Position numbers and translations under genes: made by a program. The notes under the pieces are model-generated. The model was not told the origin of the DNA and did no database searches. It worked only from the letters and a program-made list of their open reading frames with translations. Below are positions 8,767-17,137 of a stretch of DNA of 39,230 nt, piece after piece (the stretch's first letter is position 1; each line of letters starts with the position of its first letter). Where the stretch lies: contig PJAB01000126.1 in assembly GCA_002887195.1 (NCBI GenBank), positions 1 to 39,230 on the forward strand, given 5' to 3'. Source of the stretch: Chrysochromulina parva. Its lineage: Eukaryota > Haptophyta > Prymnesiales > Chrysochromulinaceae.

Positions 8767-8938
8767 GAATCCACACGTCTTCGATGGAGGGCATGGTTTA
8801 TGTTTGTACACGTAGGAATCATACTAATTTACTCGGCTTCAACATGCTCACGCGAGGGCCCAGGATCAGGAATTCACGTGCAACGACTGTGACGCACACG
8901 GCCTGCCTTCCCTTCGTGCCTTCGCTCAGCGAACGAAC
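8767..8938. promoter_or_regulatory. Divergent promoter region, lpxC / membrane protein
   Basis: A 172-bp gap between two divergent ATGs. It must contain the 5' ends of both genes. No TATA box or other named site is convincing. Confidence 0.45.
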
Positions 8939-9511
8939 ATGGCGACCAAATGGAAGCCGGACGTGACAGCGGGCGATTTGGCGATCGCATGCGTCTTCAA
9001 CACGCTATTCTTAACGCTGGCAGTGGCTGACTATTCGGCCGATCTCTGGACAGAGGCCGCGGTGACCGAGAGCGATATGACGGCTCGTCGGGCGTTCCTC
9101 GTTCAATATCTGACATGGCGTAACGAGATGCCAATCATCGGAGTAGTCCTATTGGTCTTGCTGCTTCCTCTCCCATTTTTGCTCTTCGGAATTTACACAG
9201 CTGCGTTTCAGGGCCTGTTCGGGTGGCGGAAGGCGACGGCAGTGCGACATGCTATGGACTACGCCGAAGCATGTGGCATCTCCGGCGTCGTGTATTGCAT
9301 ATTGCGGAAGGCAGTCCCAGTGACCGAGGCTCTCAAGGCCGCGTGCCCGCCAAAGAGCAAGGGAGCGGCGAACGCCTGTGCGGTTGCCATCTCAGACATG
9401 ACCCATGTGCACCTTTTGTTTGTGCTCCTCAACCTCGTCATGTTCATCGCACCGATCATCAAGTTTGCCAAAGGCAATGCTGGGCCTCTCGCCATGGAGA
9501 AGAAAGACTGA
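8939..9511 (+). CDS. Small multi-pass membrane protein, unknown family
   Basis: A 190-residue protein starting at ATG 8939. Hydrophobic segments lie at about residues 13-32 (IACVFNTLFLTLAVA), 65-90 (IIGVVLLVLLLPLPFLLFGI), weakly at 112-122, and at 158-177 (LLFVLLNLVMFIAPII), so three or four membrane spans are likely. Four Cys residues fall between spans two and four. The C-terminus ends in a charged EKKD, which resembles a KKxx-type ER retrieval tail but does not match it exactly. I do not recognise the family. The gene is divergent from lpxC and convergent with the EF-hand gene. Clear membrane topology and a good ATG support a real gene. Confidence 0.75.
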   Translation: MATKWKPDVTAGDLAIACVFNTLFLTLAVADYSADLWTEAAVTESDMTARRAFLVQYLTWRNEMPIIGVVLLVLLLPLPFLLFGIYTAAFQGLFGWRKATAVRHAMDYAEACGISGVVYCILRKAVPVTEALKAACPPKSKGAANACAVAISDMTHVHLLFVLLNLVMFIAPIIKFAKGNAGPLAMEKKD

Positions 9512-10274
9512 GGCGTATAAGCTGTGCCGTGCTCTTCTGAGATGCCCTGAGATCATTTATCTACGATACTCTTTAGGCTGTGGGGCGTGGGGCTCCGGCT
9601 TATCGTGTGCGTGTGAATTGTGTGCTCATGCGCTCGCCGGGCGGGCGCGGGCGGCCGGGGGCGGGCATAAAAAGAGAATGGAGCACGCCGGCTGCACGCG
9701 AGGCCTCTCCAACGCCATCATCCCCAACCGAGGCCTTTTTGAATGAGAATGTGCGTTGGTTGCGATTGAGCCGGGGTTCAGGCACGTCAGTCAGTTTTGT
9801 CGCCGGCGCGGCCGGTCCGTGTGGGCACACAGCGCTCAGCGGATGGCCGCGTCGCCGCGGACCGGGGCCCGCGCGATACGCCCCGGCGGGGTGCGGTCGT
9901 GTACGGTACGGGTAGTCGGTACACACCCGACCCCGGCCGCCGGACGCGCGCACCGGGATCACACCCCGTGACGAGACCCTGCACATCCCCGAGGGCCGAG
10001 GCACAGGCGTCACACACGCCGTGGGATCCCTCGGCGGGCACCAGTCTCCAGTGCGCACTTTGTATCGTATCGTCTGGCGGTCTGCCCTCCGTCCGCGTCG
10101 ACACGCACATCGTACATGCAAGGCCTCATTTTCATCATCTCATTTCTCGCTGGTCGCGCCGGCGCTCTCCGCGGTGACGCGTCGCCTTCGGCTGCCATGG
10201 ACCTTGGCTCCTCGACACAGTGCGCTAGATCCAGTGATCCAGTGCTCACAGGGCATCGCCGTCGCCTTGCGCCC
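9512..10274. other. GC-rich intergenic, no gene seen
   Basis: This 763-bp stretch lies between two convergent genes. Several frames are open because the sequence is extremely GC-rich, but none starts at ATG with a credible composition. A run of GGGCGGGC-type GC boxes (about 9639-9664) is followed by CATAAAAAG (about 9666-9674), which looks like a TATA-type promoter pointing to the right, yet no ORF follows it. I searched by eye for tRNA, 5S and U1-U6 snRNA signatures and found none. Confidence 0.4.
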
Positions 10275-11579
10275 TCAATTCGCGTAGTACAGAACGCCCA
10301 CGGCGGGATGTGCGTGCGTGTCGTGGAAGGTGAGCTGGCTGCGCGACCACTGCGTGTCGTGCAGGCTGAGCTGGCTGCGCGACCGCTGCAACGGTAGCGA
10401 AACGGAGCGACGGCTGCCAATCGACGCCAAGTCGGGCAGCGCTGTGGTAGACGGGCTACCGTGCAGCCGTTTTCGTGGCGGCAGCGGCGGAGACAGCGGC
10501 GGCAGGCTGCCGCGTGCCGTGGCGGTGGGCGCGTCACTTTTCGGAGCAACCAGCCGGCGCAGACCGAGCCCGCGAGTCGGGCTCGGAGCCCCTCCGCTAG
10601 CGTCGTCGGCTACCGGCAACAGCACGGGCCGGTACGAGCGTGTGGCAGCCTGCCCAGTAGAGAGGTGCAGATCATCCGTGATCCGCGTCGGCGACGCCAT
10701 GGGTGAGGACGGCTTCACGTACATGGTAGTCTCGCCGTGGTAGCCTGCTTTGGCCGAAAGTAACTGCGCCTTTATCGTGTTCATGTGCAGCGTGCTGTAC
10801 CATTCGCGCTCCTCTCGAAGGGCCGCGAGCTGCTCCTCGAGGGGCCCGGGCGCCAACGGGATGGGCCTCATCCTCGAGCGCATTATGTCGCGGCACGCCT
10901 CATCCTCATGCACCTTTCGGATCATGCGTGCAAAGGCGCCACCGTCACTTTTATGCATGATCGCCGTGAATTCGTCAAAGTCAACCTCTCCTGAGCCGTC
11001 GGTGTCGGCAGCGTGGAACATTTTCGCGACCTCTCGCGGATTGATGGAGATGCCCAGGACCTTGACCGCCGACTGCAGCTCCTGGAGGTCGATGCCGCCC
11101 GACTTGTTGACGTCAAAGCACTGAAAGACCGTGCGCATGGCCGCCACGTCCAAGTTTACGCTTGCATGGTTCATGTTATACTTCGTGAGCCACTTACCGG
11201 TACCCAACGTTACATGTAGGTAAGTTACAAAATTTTCCTTAATGGGTCCCGGCTCCCCCCTGTGTCTTTTTACTGCCGGATATGTGGCTCGGCGGAGGGA
11301 CGGGGGCGGAAACCATCGGGAGCACCGTCGATCGACCATCACCATGCGCACGACGCATGTCGGCCACTGGCGGCGGCGTTGATCCTTGATCGTGTTCGAG
11401 GCTGCGCTGAGGGTGCTCGAGGCGGCGCTGATGGTCTTCGAGGCGGCGCTGAGGGTGCTCGAGGCGGCGGTCCGGTCGTCATACGTCCGAACGGCGACCG
11501 GGCGCAGAACGAGAAAGAACGAGCGACGCTCCCTCGAGGCGGCCGCCAAGACGACATACATGGTTGTCAGAGGGTTCAT
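10275..11579 (-). CDS. EF-hand calcium-binding protein
   Basis: A 434-residue open frame with two canonical EF-hands: DVNKSGGIDLQE and DADTDGSGEVDF-type loops (the second reads DTDGSGEVDFDE), each flanked by helices. After them come a charged helical segment (LEEQLAALREEREWYSTLHM) and a long Ser/Pro/Arg-rich tail with repeated SRSQLSLHDT / SRSQLTFHDT blocks. Calcium sensing is supported; the target is unknown. The N-terminus is doubtful. ATG 11579 gives 135 extra residues with a 7-residue AASSTLS repeat and an AT-rich patch near 11225-11245. ATG 11174 (MNHASVNLDV) lies just before the EF-hands and would give a 299-residue protein. A donor-like ACCGGTAAGT on the minus strand near 11195-11205 could mean an intron. 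Confidence 0.8.
   Translation of the reverse strand: MNPLTTMYVVLAAASRERRSFFLVLRPVAVRTYDDRTAASSTLSAASKTISAASSTLSAASNTIKDQRRRQWPTCVVRMVMVDRRCSRWFPPPSLRRATYPAVKRHRGEPGPIKENFVTYLHVTLGTGKWLTKYNMNHASVNLDVAAMRTVFQCFDVNKSGGIDLQELQSAVKVLGISINPREVAKMFHAADTDGSGEVDFDEFTAIMHKSDGGAFARMIRKVHEDEACRDIMRSRMRPIPLAPGPLEEQLAALREEREWYSTLHMNTIKAQLLSAKAGYHGETTMYVKPSSPMASPTRITDDLHLSTGQAATRSYRPVLLPVADDASGGAPSPTRGLGLRRLVAPKSDAPTATARGSLPPLSPPLPPRKRLHGSPSTTALPDLASIGSRRSVSLPLQRSRSQLSLHDTQWSRSQLTFHDTHAHPAVGVLYYAN
11398..11470 (-). repeat. 21-bp tandem repeat, AAS(S/K)T(L/I)S
   Basis: GAGGCGGCGCTGA-type units start at 11398, 11419, 11440 and 11461, a period of 21 bp. If translated on the minus strand they give four 7-residue blocks such as AASSTLS. 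Whether this is coding or 5' leader depends on the unresolved start of the EF-hand gene. Confidence 0.75.
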
Positions 11580-11694
11580 TCCTTAGGGATGGGATTTAGA
11601 TCAACATGCTCCGGCGCTTAATGCGCACTCTCAGACAGACCGTCTGTATGACTTGTGACAAACTCGTGTGAGAACTAAGAGATCGCAGATGGCA

Positions 11695-12030
11695 TCACTG
11701 AAGCATTCTGGCTGCGCGGCCAGCCCGAGCGCCCTGCATCGCCGCCAGAGCGCAGGCGACGCTCAGCAGCGCAAGAAACCGCGATCGCAGTGCAGTGGTC
11801 ATCGGGCTGTCAGGTCCGCTGAGCTTTGCAGCACCCGAATACACAAAATAGGCGGGATAGATTGCATGTAGCAAAGCACGAAGAAGGATGGGCCATTTTG
11901 AGTAACCGAGCACACGTTCGCCGGCGGCTTCCAAGGTCTCGTCCCATGCAGTGAAGCAAACCTTGCACCAAGCGTAAGCGAGCGCAGCGGCCTGGACCTT
12001 GGCGAGCACGACATCGCGCATTTCTGTCAT
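11695..12030 (-). CDS. Small putative membrane protein
   Basis: A 111-residue open frame starting at ATG 12030 (MTEMRDVVLAKVQ). It has a hydrophobic segment around ILLRALLHAIYPAYFVYSG and a second one, FLALLSVACALAAM, near the C-terminus, with an amphipathic Ala-rich helix before them. No family was recognised. It lies in the same direction as the EF-hand gene and divergent from the Josephin gene, in a slot that otherwise would be an empty 600 bp. The longer frame to 12075 has no ATG. Moderate support only; it could be a chance frame. Confidence 0.5.
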   Translation of the reverse strand: MTEMRDVVLAKVQAAALAYAWCKVCFTAWDETLEAAGERVLGYSKWPILLRALLHAIYPAYFVYSGAAKLSGPDSPMTTALRSRFLALLSVACALAAMQGARAGRAARMLQ

Positions 12031-12205
12031 GACCGTGATGAACAAACGGTTTCCATTACACAAAACATGTTCCAAAACAGGAAAATGAGAAGACTGCTCA
12101 CACTAACGTGTGCGCGCAAGTCCGTTCTCACTGTTGAAGTTGTATGACCCCCCTGTGAAAGCTTACGTGAAGTGTGTATTCACATGAAAGCTACCGATTC
12201 CCGCC
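12031..12205. promoter_or_regulatory. Divergent promoter region upstream of Josephin gene
   Basis: A 175-bp gap between the small membrane-protein frame (minus) and the Josephin gene (plus). It would serve both genes if the minus-strand frame is real. No named element is convincing. Confidence 0.4.
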
Positions 12206-12787
12206 ATGGAGCAGAGCAAGGAGTCGAGTGTGGCAGCTTCCTACCACGAACAGCAGTCACGAATGCGATGCGCTCAGCACGCGATAAACAACCTATTGCA
12301 GCGCCATGTCGTCACCGCCGATCGTCTGAACGCCATCGCTGTTGACCTCGGAGGAAGGCTGACTTGGGATCACCGTTGGCCGGTGCTCGGCAATTACTGC
12401 CTCAACACGGTGATGCTTGCGCTGCAGCAGTGCTCTCCACCCATGAGTGCAACGTTTTGGGATGCGAGGAAGTCTAGCGAGGTCGACATGTCTGAGCTTC
12501 TCGAGCGCTGCCGCGGCTGCGGGGCTGTCGGGCTGATCGTCAACGTGGAGGTCACCTCGTGGTGGACGCTAAAGCTGTTCAGTGGCCGCCACTGGTATGC
12601 GATCCGCATGCTCGACGCGCCGGAGGGCTGGATATTGCACGATTCCAACGCTTCTTATCCGCAGCCCCTTGCAGATGGCCGGGCACTGTGCGAGCTGTTG
12701 CAGCGCGAGCTAAGCGACCGAGGCGCGCAAATTTTGATTGTACACTCCACTGCTTCTTGTTCTGCGGGAGCCGATCTGAAAATGTAG
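12206..12787 (+). CDS. Josephin-domain deubiquitinase-like protein
   Basis: A 193-residue protein that is almost entirely one Josephin domain, the size of JOSD1/JOSD2 and not of ataxin-3. The start YHEQQSRMRCAQHAINNLLQ is the family signature, with catalytic Cys22. The catalytic His is in GRHWYAIR (H129). The third residue of the triad is normally Asn in an NLDS-type motif; here the aligned segment is WILHDS, so the Asn position appears to be Leu144. Known function of the family is cleavage of ubiquitin chains. With the Asn missing, activity may be weak or lost, or Asp146 or Asn148 may substitute. The ATG context is clear. CacyBP/SIP follows on the same strand after only 90 bp. Confidence 0.93.
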   Translation: MEQSKESSVAASYHEQQSRMRCAQHAINNLLQRHVVTADRLNAIAVDLGGRLTWDHRWPVLGNYCLNTVMLALQQCSPPMSATFWDARKSSEVDMSELLERCRGCGAVGLIVNVEVTSWWTLKLFSGRHWYAIRMLDAPEGWILHDSNASYPQPLADGRALCELLQRELSDRGAQILIVHSTASCSAGADLKM

Positions 12788-12877
12788 CGACAGCACAGAA
12801 GATCCGGTCTGTGAAAAGCTTTTGATGAGAAATTCGAGCATTTGCCACGTCACACTTCGAGACGCTCGGAGAATCAG

Positions 12878-13795
12878 ATGGCGACACTTGCCGAGCTCGC
12901 CGCCGACATGGCAGATGCGGAAGAGCTACTCAGCAGGGCGACGCGGCCAAAGGTCAAGACCATGCTGACCGAGTATCTGACGCAGCTCCGCGACGAGTAC
13001 ATTTCACGGTCTGCAAACCGTGGGACACCCACATCAAAGCCAGCGGCCAAAAGGCCGGCTGATGGTCCCCTCAAGCCGGACGAGGATCCCGATATGCCTC
13101 CTGCCGAGAGGCCACCCGCCGTCAAAAAGGTGGAGACGCAGCCGCCCACAGCGTCGGCTTCGGCTCCTACATCCCCACCCACGACTTCTGCGCCAGCTCC
13201 CACTCCAGCGCCGGCCGCGCCGCGGCCGCCACCACCGCCACCGCCACCGCCGGTGAAGATTGGCTCAGCTCCCACGAGCGACGTGACTTCCAGCGGCCTG
13301 ACTTACACGACGATCCCGTCTTTCGGGTGGGACCAGGATGGCTACGGCAAGGAGCCGAACTATGTGTATGTGTATATCACAAGCGGGCTCGACGGTGTGG
13401 GTAACCTCCCCACGGAGAATATCACCTGCGACTTCAAAACGGGCTCGTTCGACCTCAAGGTGCACGGCTTCAATGGCAAGAACCTGCGGCTCCTCAAAGA
13501 CAATCTGGACAAGGAGATTGTGCCTGAGGAGAGCAAGTTGATCGTGAAGCCGAACAAGATCACGATCAAGATGCGAAAGGTCAAGGGCACCTACGGCGCG
13601 GACCATTGGACGAACCTCACCGGCAAGCATGCAAGAGAGCCGGGCAAGAAATCGGAACCCGGAGCCGAGCTCATGGACATGATGAAGGACCTGTACGACA
13701 ATGGCGATGACAACATGAAGAAAGCGCTCGGCGAAGCCATGCTCAAGTCGCGCCAAACGCAAGCCACAGGCCGTCCGGATTTCCCGCCCGACTGA
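12878..13795 (+). CDS. CACYBP: CacyBP/SIP-like protein (CS and SGS domains)
   Basis: A 305-residue protein in three parts. Residues 1-40 form the helical hairpin of the SIP N-terminal domain (AEELLSRATRPKVKTMLTEY). Next is a Pro/Ala-rich linker of about 90 residues. A CS (p23-like) beta-sandwich follows, from SFGWDQDGYGKEPNYVYVYI to KPNKITIKMRKV. The last part, from WTNLTGK, matches the SGS domain. In animals CacyBP/SIP bridges Siah-type E3 ligases with Skp1 and binds S100 proteins, tubulin and Hsp90-related partners; here only the domains are certain. The linker is longer than in animal forms. The open frame starts at TTG 12842; I chose ATG 12878. Confidence 0.93.
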   Translation: MATLAELAADMADAEELLSRATRPKVKTMLTEYLTQLRDEYISRSANRGTPTSKPAAKRPADGPLKPDEDPDMPPAERPPAVKKVETQPPTASASAPTSPPTTSAPAPTPAPAAPRPPPPPPPPPVKIGSAPTSDVTSSGLTYTTIPSFGWDQDGYGKEPNYVYVYITSGLDGVGNLPTENITCDFKTGSFDLKVHGFNGKNLRLLKDNLDKEIVPEESKLIVKPNKITIKMRKVKGTYGADHWTNLTGKHAREPGKKSEPGAELMDMMKDLYDNGDDNMKKALGEAMLKSRQTQATGRPDFPPD

Positions 13796-13886
13796 ATCAG
13801 AAGGTCGCGTGACCACCTGCTCTCGGCAGGATGGCACCGCCCCGAGTACGAGACAAGCGACGACGCCTTGAGTGCATGTGAGACAC

Positions 13887-13987
13887 GACGAGACCCAATC
13901 AACGAAACTGACGAGACCCAATCAACGAAACTGACGAGACCCAATCAACGAAACTGACGAGATCCAATCAACGAAACTGACGAGACC
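13887..13987. repeat. 23-bp tandem repeat, four copies plus a part
   Basis: The unit begins GACGAGACCCAATC and ends GAAACT. Copies start at 13887, 13910, 13933 and 13956, with a partial fifth at 13979. One copy has GATCC for GACCC; the others are identical. The array lies 90 bp after the CacyBP stop, in or near its 3' UTR. Confidence 0.9.
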
Positions 13988-14409
13988 GGGGGCGGCAGCA
14001 ATCCGGGGTCACGAGGCGCTTTTCCGCGATCCGCACAGGGGCACTTCTGCAACCGCACTGCGCCGATCCGAGGAAGCAGCTGTATGCCGTCGACCGCGCT
14101 CATGTTCATGTAGTTACGTGTAGTTTCGTGTAGTCACGTGCATGCGCGCGCACCGGAACCTCCGTGCGGAGATGTGAGGTCCATGAGGGGCAGCTTGGCA
14201 CGTGGTCTCGGCATCCGATCCCGCGCGCTTCGTCCGAAAATCGCGTTTGCGGAGGACGAGCGGTCTTTTTGATTCCGCTGCTAAGTTCGCGCCCTAGCGA
14301 GCGCTCGAGGAGGCGCTTGAAACGGTTTGCGAAGTTCCGAAGCAAGGGTGTGCGACGGCTCCTACGTCGTGCACGCGGCGGCGTCCCTTGCATTACAGTA
14401 TCGATCACG
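13988..14409. promoter_or_regulatory. Upstream region of the large disordered-protein gene
   Basis: No gene is supported between the 23-bp array and ATG 14410. At 14111-14140 three 10-bp units of the form TAGTNNCGTG follow each other; the last forms the palindrome CACGTG at 14135-14140. They lie about 270-300 bp upstream of the start codon. The frame of exon 1 stays open upstream to 14164, but it contains no other ATG. Confidence 0.45.
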
Positions 14410-17103
14410 ATGACCACCAAACGTCGTTCGAACACGGAGGTCGCCGATCGGCTCAACGAGTTTCACTTTGAAGGCGCAAATAAGCCTGGCGGTGAGCTGA
14501 TCAACCTCGCACACTGGATGTTTGGGTCCATTCCTCTCCATTGTTGACGCTCTCCCGTTTGCTCTCGCCCCCACAGCCAAGCCGTACCGCGAGCAGGGCA
14601 CCGCAGCCTTCAATCTATCTCCGATCCAGCGCCAGCGGCGCGCCATCCGCGATTCAGCCAAGCTGAAATCCGCGTGCATGCAGTTCTGGACCGCTGCGGG
14701 CCTGCGCGAGGATCAGCACATGCCGTTCGAGCAGTACGCGCACATCCACCGGCGCATCTCGATGGCACTCGCGCCCGAGCTCGCCGAGGACGAGGCGCAG
14801 GAGGCGGCTCACGAGGACTGGACAGAGGACCTCGATGGCTGCAACCCGGCTGAAGGCATCCCCTTCGAAAAGTACTCGCGCGGACTCTTTGGCGTCGCGG
14901 ACATGTGGACGGAGACGGTGGACGAGCTGGCTTACGTCATCTTCATCAACAAGCTCTTCCGCCGCGTGACCGTGCTGCGCGAGCCGCCGGCCCCAGGCGC
15001 GAGCGCCGCCGGCGCAAGCTCAGAGCTCTCCCAGAGCCTGCCGCGCATGGGAAAGTCGAGACCGTGGGCGTCTGTACGTGTCGGCTCGACGAGCGAGGGG
15101 AGCGCGGGCGCCTTTGGCGGGCTTGCTGGCGTGGCGGGCTCCCTCCTGGCTGCCGCACGCGCGCTCACCTCCCCAGGCAAGCGTGAGGCCGGTGCTCAGG
15201 ACGGCGCGGTCGCCGCCGGCGAGGGCGTCGCCGTGGACGGCGCTCAGGACGGCGCCCAACACGTCTCGGCGGCAACGTCTCCTGCGAGCGAAGGCGAGGG
15301 CAAGGCGTTCGCGGCGGCGGCGAGCAAGCTGAGGAGCAAGAGCGCCGAGCAGCGCAGCTCGAGATTCGAGCTCGAGGCTTCCCAGCGCACGACCAACCTG
15401 TGGAAGGGTGTGCGCGCGTCGATGCCCACCTTTCGAACCTTCCGCGAGCTCGACGAGATTGTGCCGCTCGCCGAGCAGGCAAAGGAGAAGCCGGCGCCGA
15501 ACTTGACGAAGGGCGCCGCTGCGGGCGCCAAGCCTCGTAAGCGACGCACGGGCCGCCTCGCCAAGGAGAAGGACGCGGCGGGAGGCGCATTGAGCGCCGT
15601 GTCGGGCGCCGCGGCGGGACGCAGCGCCGTGTCGGGCGCCGCGGCGGGACGCGGCCCCAAGGAGAACCTAAGAGAGATGGCCTCGCGGATCAAAGCAGGG
15701 GCCAAGAAGGGTGAGCGACGCACGAGCCAGCCGGGCAAGGGCACCGCGGGCGCCGCCGGCGAGGGCGGCGAGGAGGGTGGCGACGAGGGCGAGTACGAGG
15801 ACGAGGCGGCCGGAAGCGACGCCGGTCGGCCGGGAAACGTCTCGTTGCCGCCGACGAGCCCCACAGCGGCCTCGATTGGCTGTGGCCCCACAACTCAGAG
15901 CGACACGTCGAGGCTCTCGTCGCCGCTCTCGCCTCTGCAAGTGCCGTCGGATGACGAGGCGGAGCCACCGGAAGGACTCGCGAGTGCGCCCAAGTCCTCA
16001 TTCAGCCTCAAGCGCCGTGGTGCTGACGGGTGGGTCGACCTCGAAGGGCGATCCATCCGCACGCCCAGGTCACTCCTCCGTACTGCCGCCCGGCAGCGGC
16101 GACAGGGCATCGACTCGCCCTCCGTGGCAGCTGGACGGGGGGACGCCACGGGGGGAGGCGGCGGCGGCGCTGCTACTGATGCTCAGGAGGCCTACGCTAA
16201 TGAGGTACCTCCTCAGACCCTCGACGTGCGCTTTGCAGAGCTCCCAGACGCCCACCACGGCGCGATCCGGGAAAGTCCGATCAAGGCAGCCCGAACGCCC
16301 GGGCGGCTGCGCACCCCAGGCTCCATGCGTGGTGCATCTCACTGGCCAGGCAAACGCGTCTCCATGGGCGGCGCCACGGTGGCCGAGAGCGCCGCGACGA
16401 GCGCCAGCGGTGGCGGCGGCTTGGGCGGTACGAGCGCCCATCACGGCGCGGGAAGTGCGAGTGCTCCACGGACACCCAAGGGCGGCTTGGTCACTCCCCG
16501 TACTCGTCTCAAGGGCTTCTTCCCGCGCTCTCCCGCGCGACCCGAGGGCGGAACTCAATCGGATGGCGAGGAAGAGATGCAAGAGCGTCGGGAGTGGCTC
16601 GCGCGCGCGATCGGCGACATCACGCCCGCTGGCGCGGGCGCCACCCCCGCTGGCGCCGCTTGCAGCGATGCCCATATGCGCGTGGCAGCCAGCCTGGTGG
16701 CAGGCAGCTCGTCTGGCAACTCGGCTTCCAAGGGCTCGGCTTCCAAAGGCTCGGCTTCCAAGGGGGCCACCGCCGCAGGCTCGGCCGGCTCCTCTGGCGG
16801 CGCGGCGCGGCTGCGTGCGCTGCTCCAGCCGTCCTACTCCGATGATGAGGAAGACGCGGCATATGCGAGCACTCGACCGTTGGTCGTCGAGGCGCGAAAA
16901 CAAGTCCTGCCAACTGGCCCCACTGGCCCGTTTCGTCAGAGAGCTGAGGGGAGCTCGGCAGGTGCGCACCTCGTGGCGCTCGGCCAGCAGCGTGCGCGGG
17001 AGAGGGCGCGTGCGCGCGCTGGCGATCTCTCCTCGCGTGGCGCCGCTGCGAGGGCGGCGTACGGCGCGGCCTATGATGACGACGACGACGACGACGACGA
17101 CAG

Positions 17104-17137
<34 letters not shown>

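Noticed and set aside
9600..10121. 173-codon minus-strand frame in the GC-rich gap
   Set aside because: Arg/Pro/Gly-rich translation with no motif, typical of chance frames in high-GC DNA.
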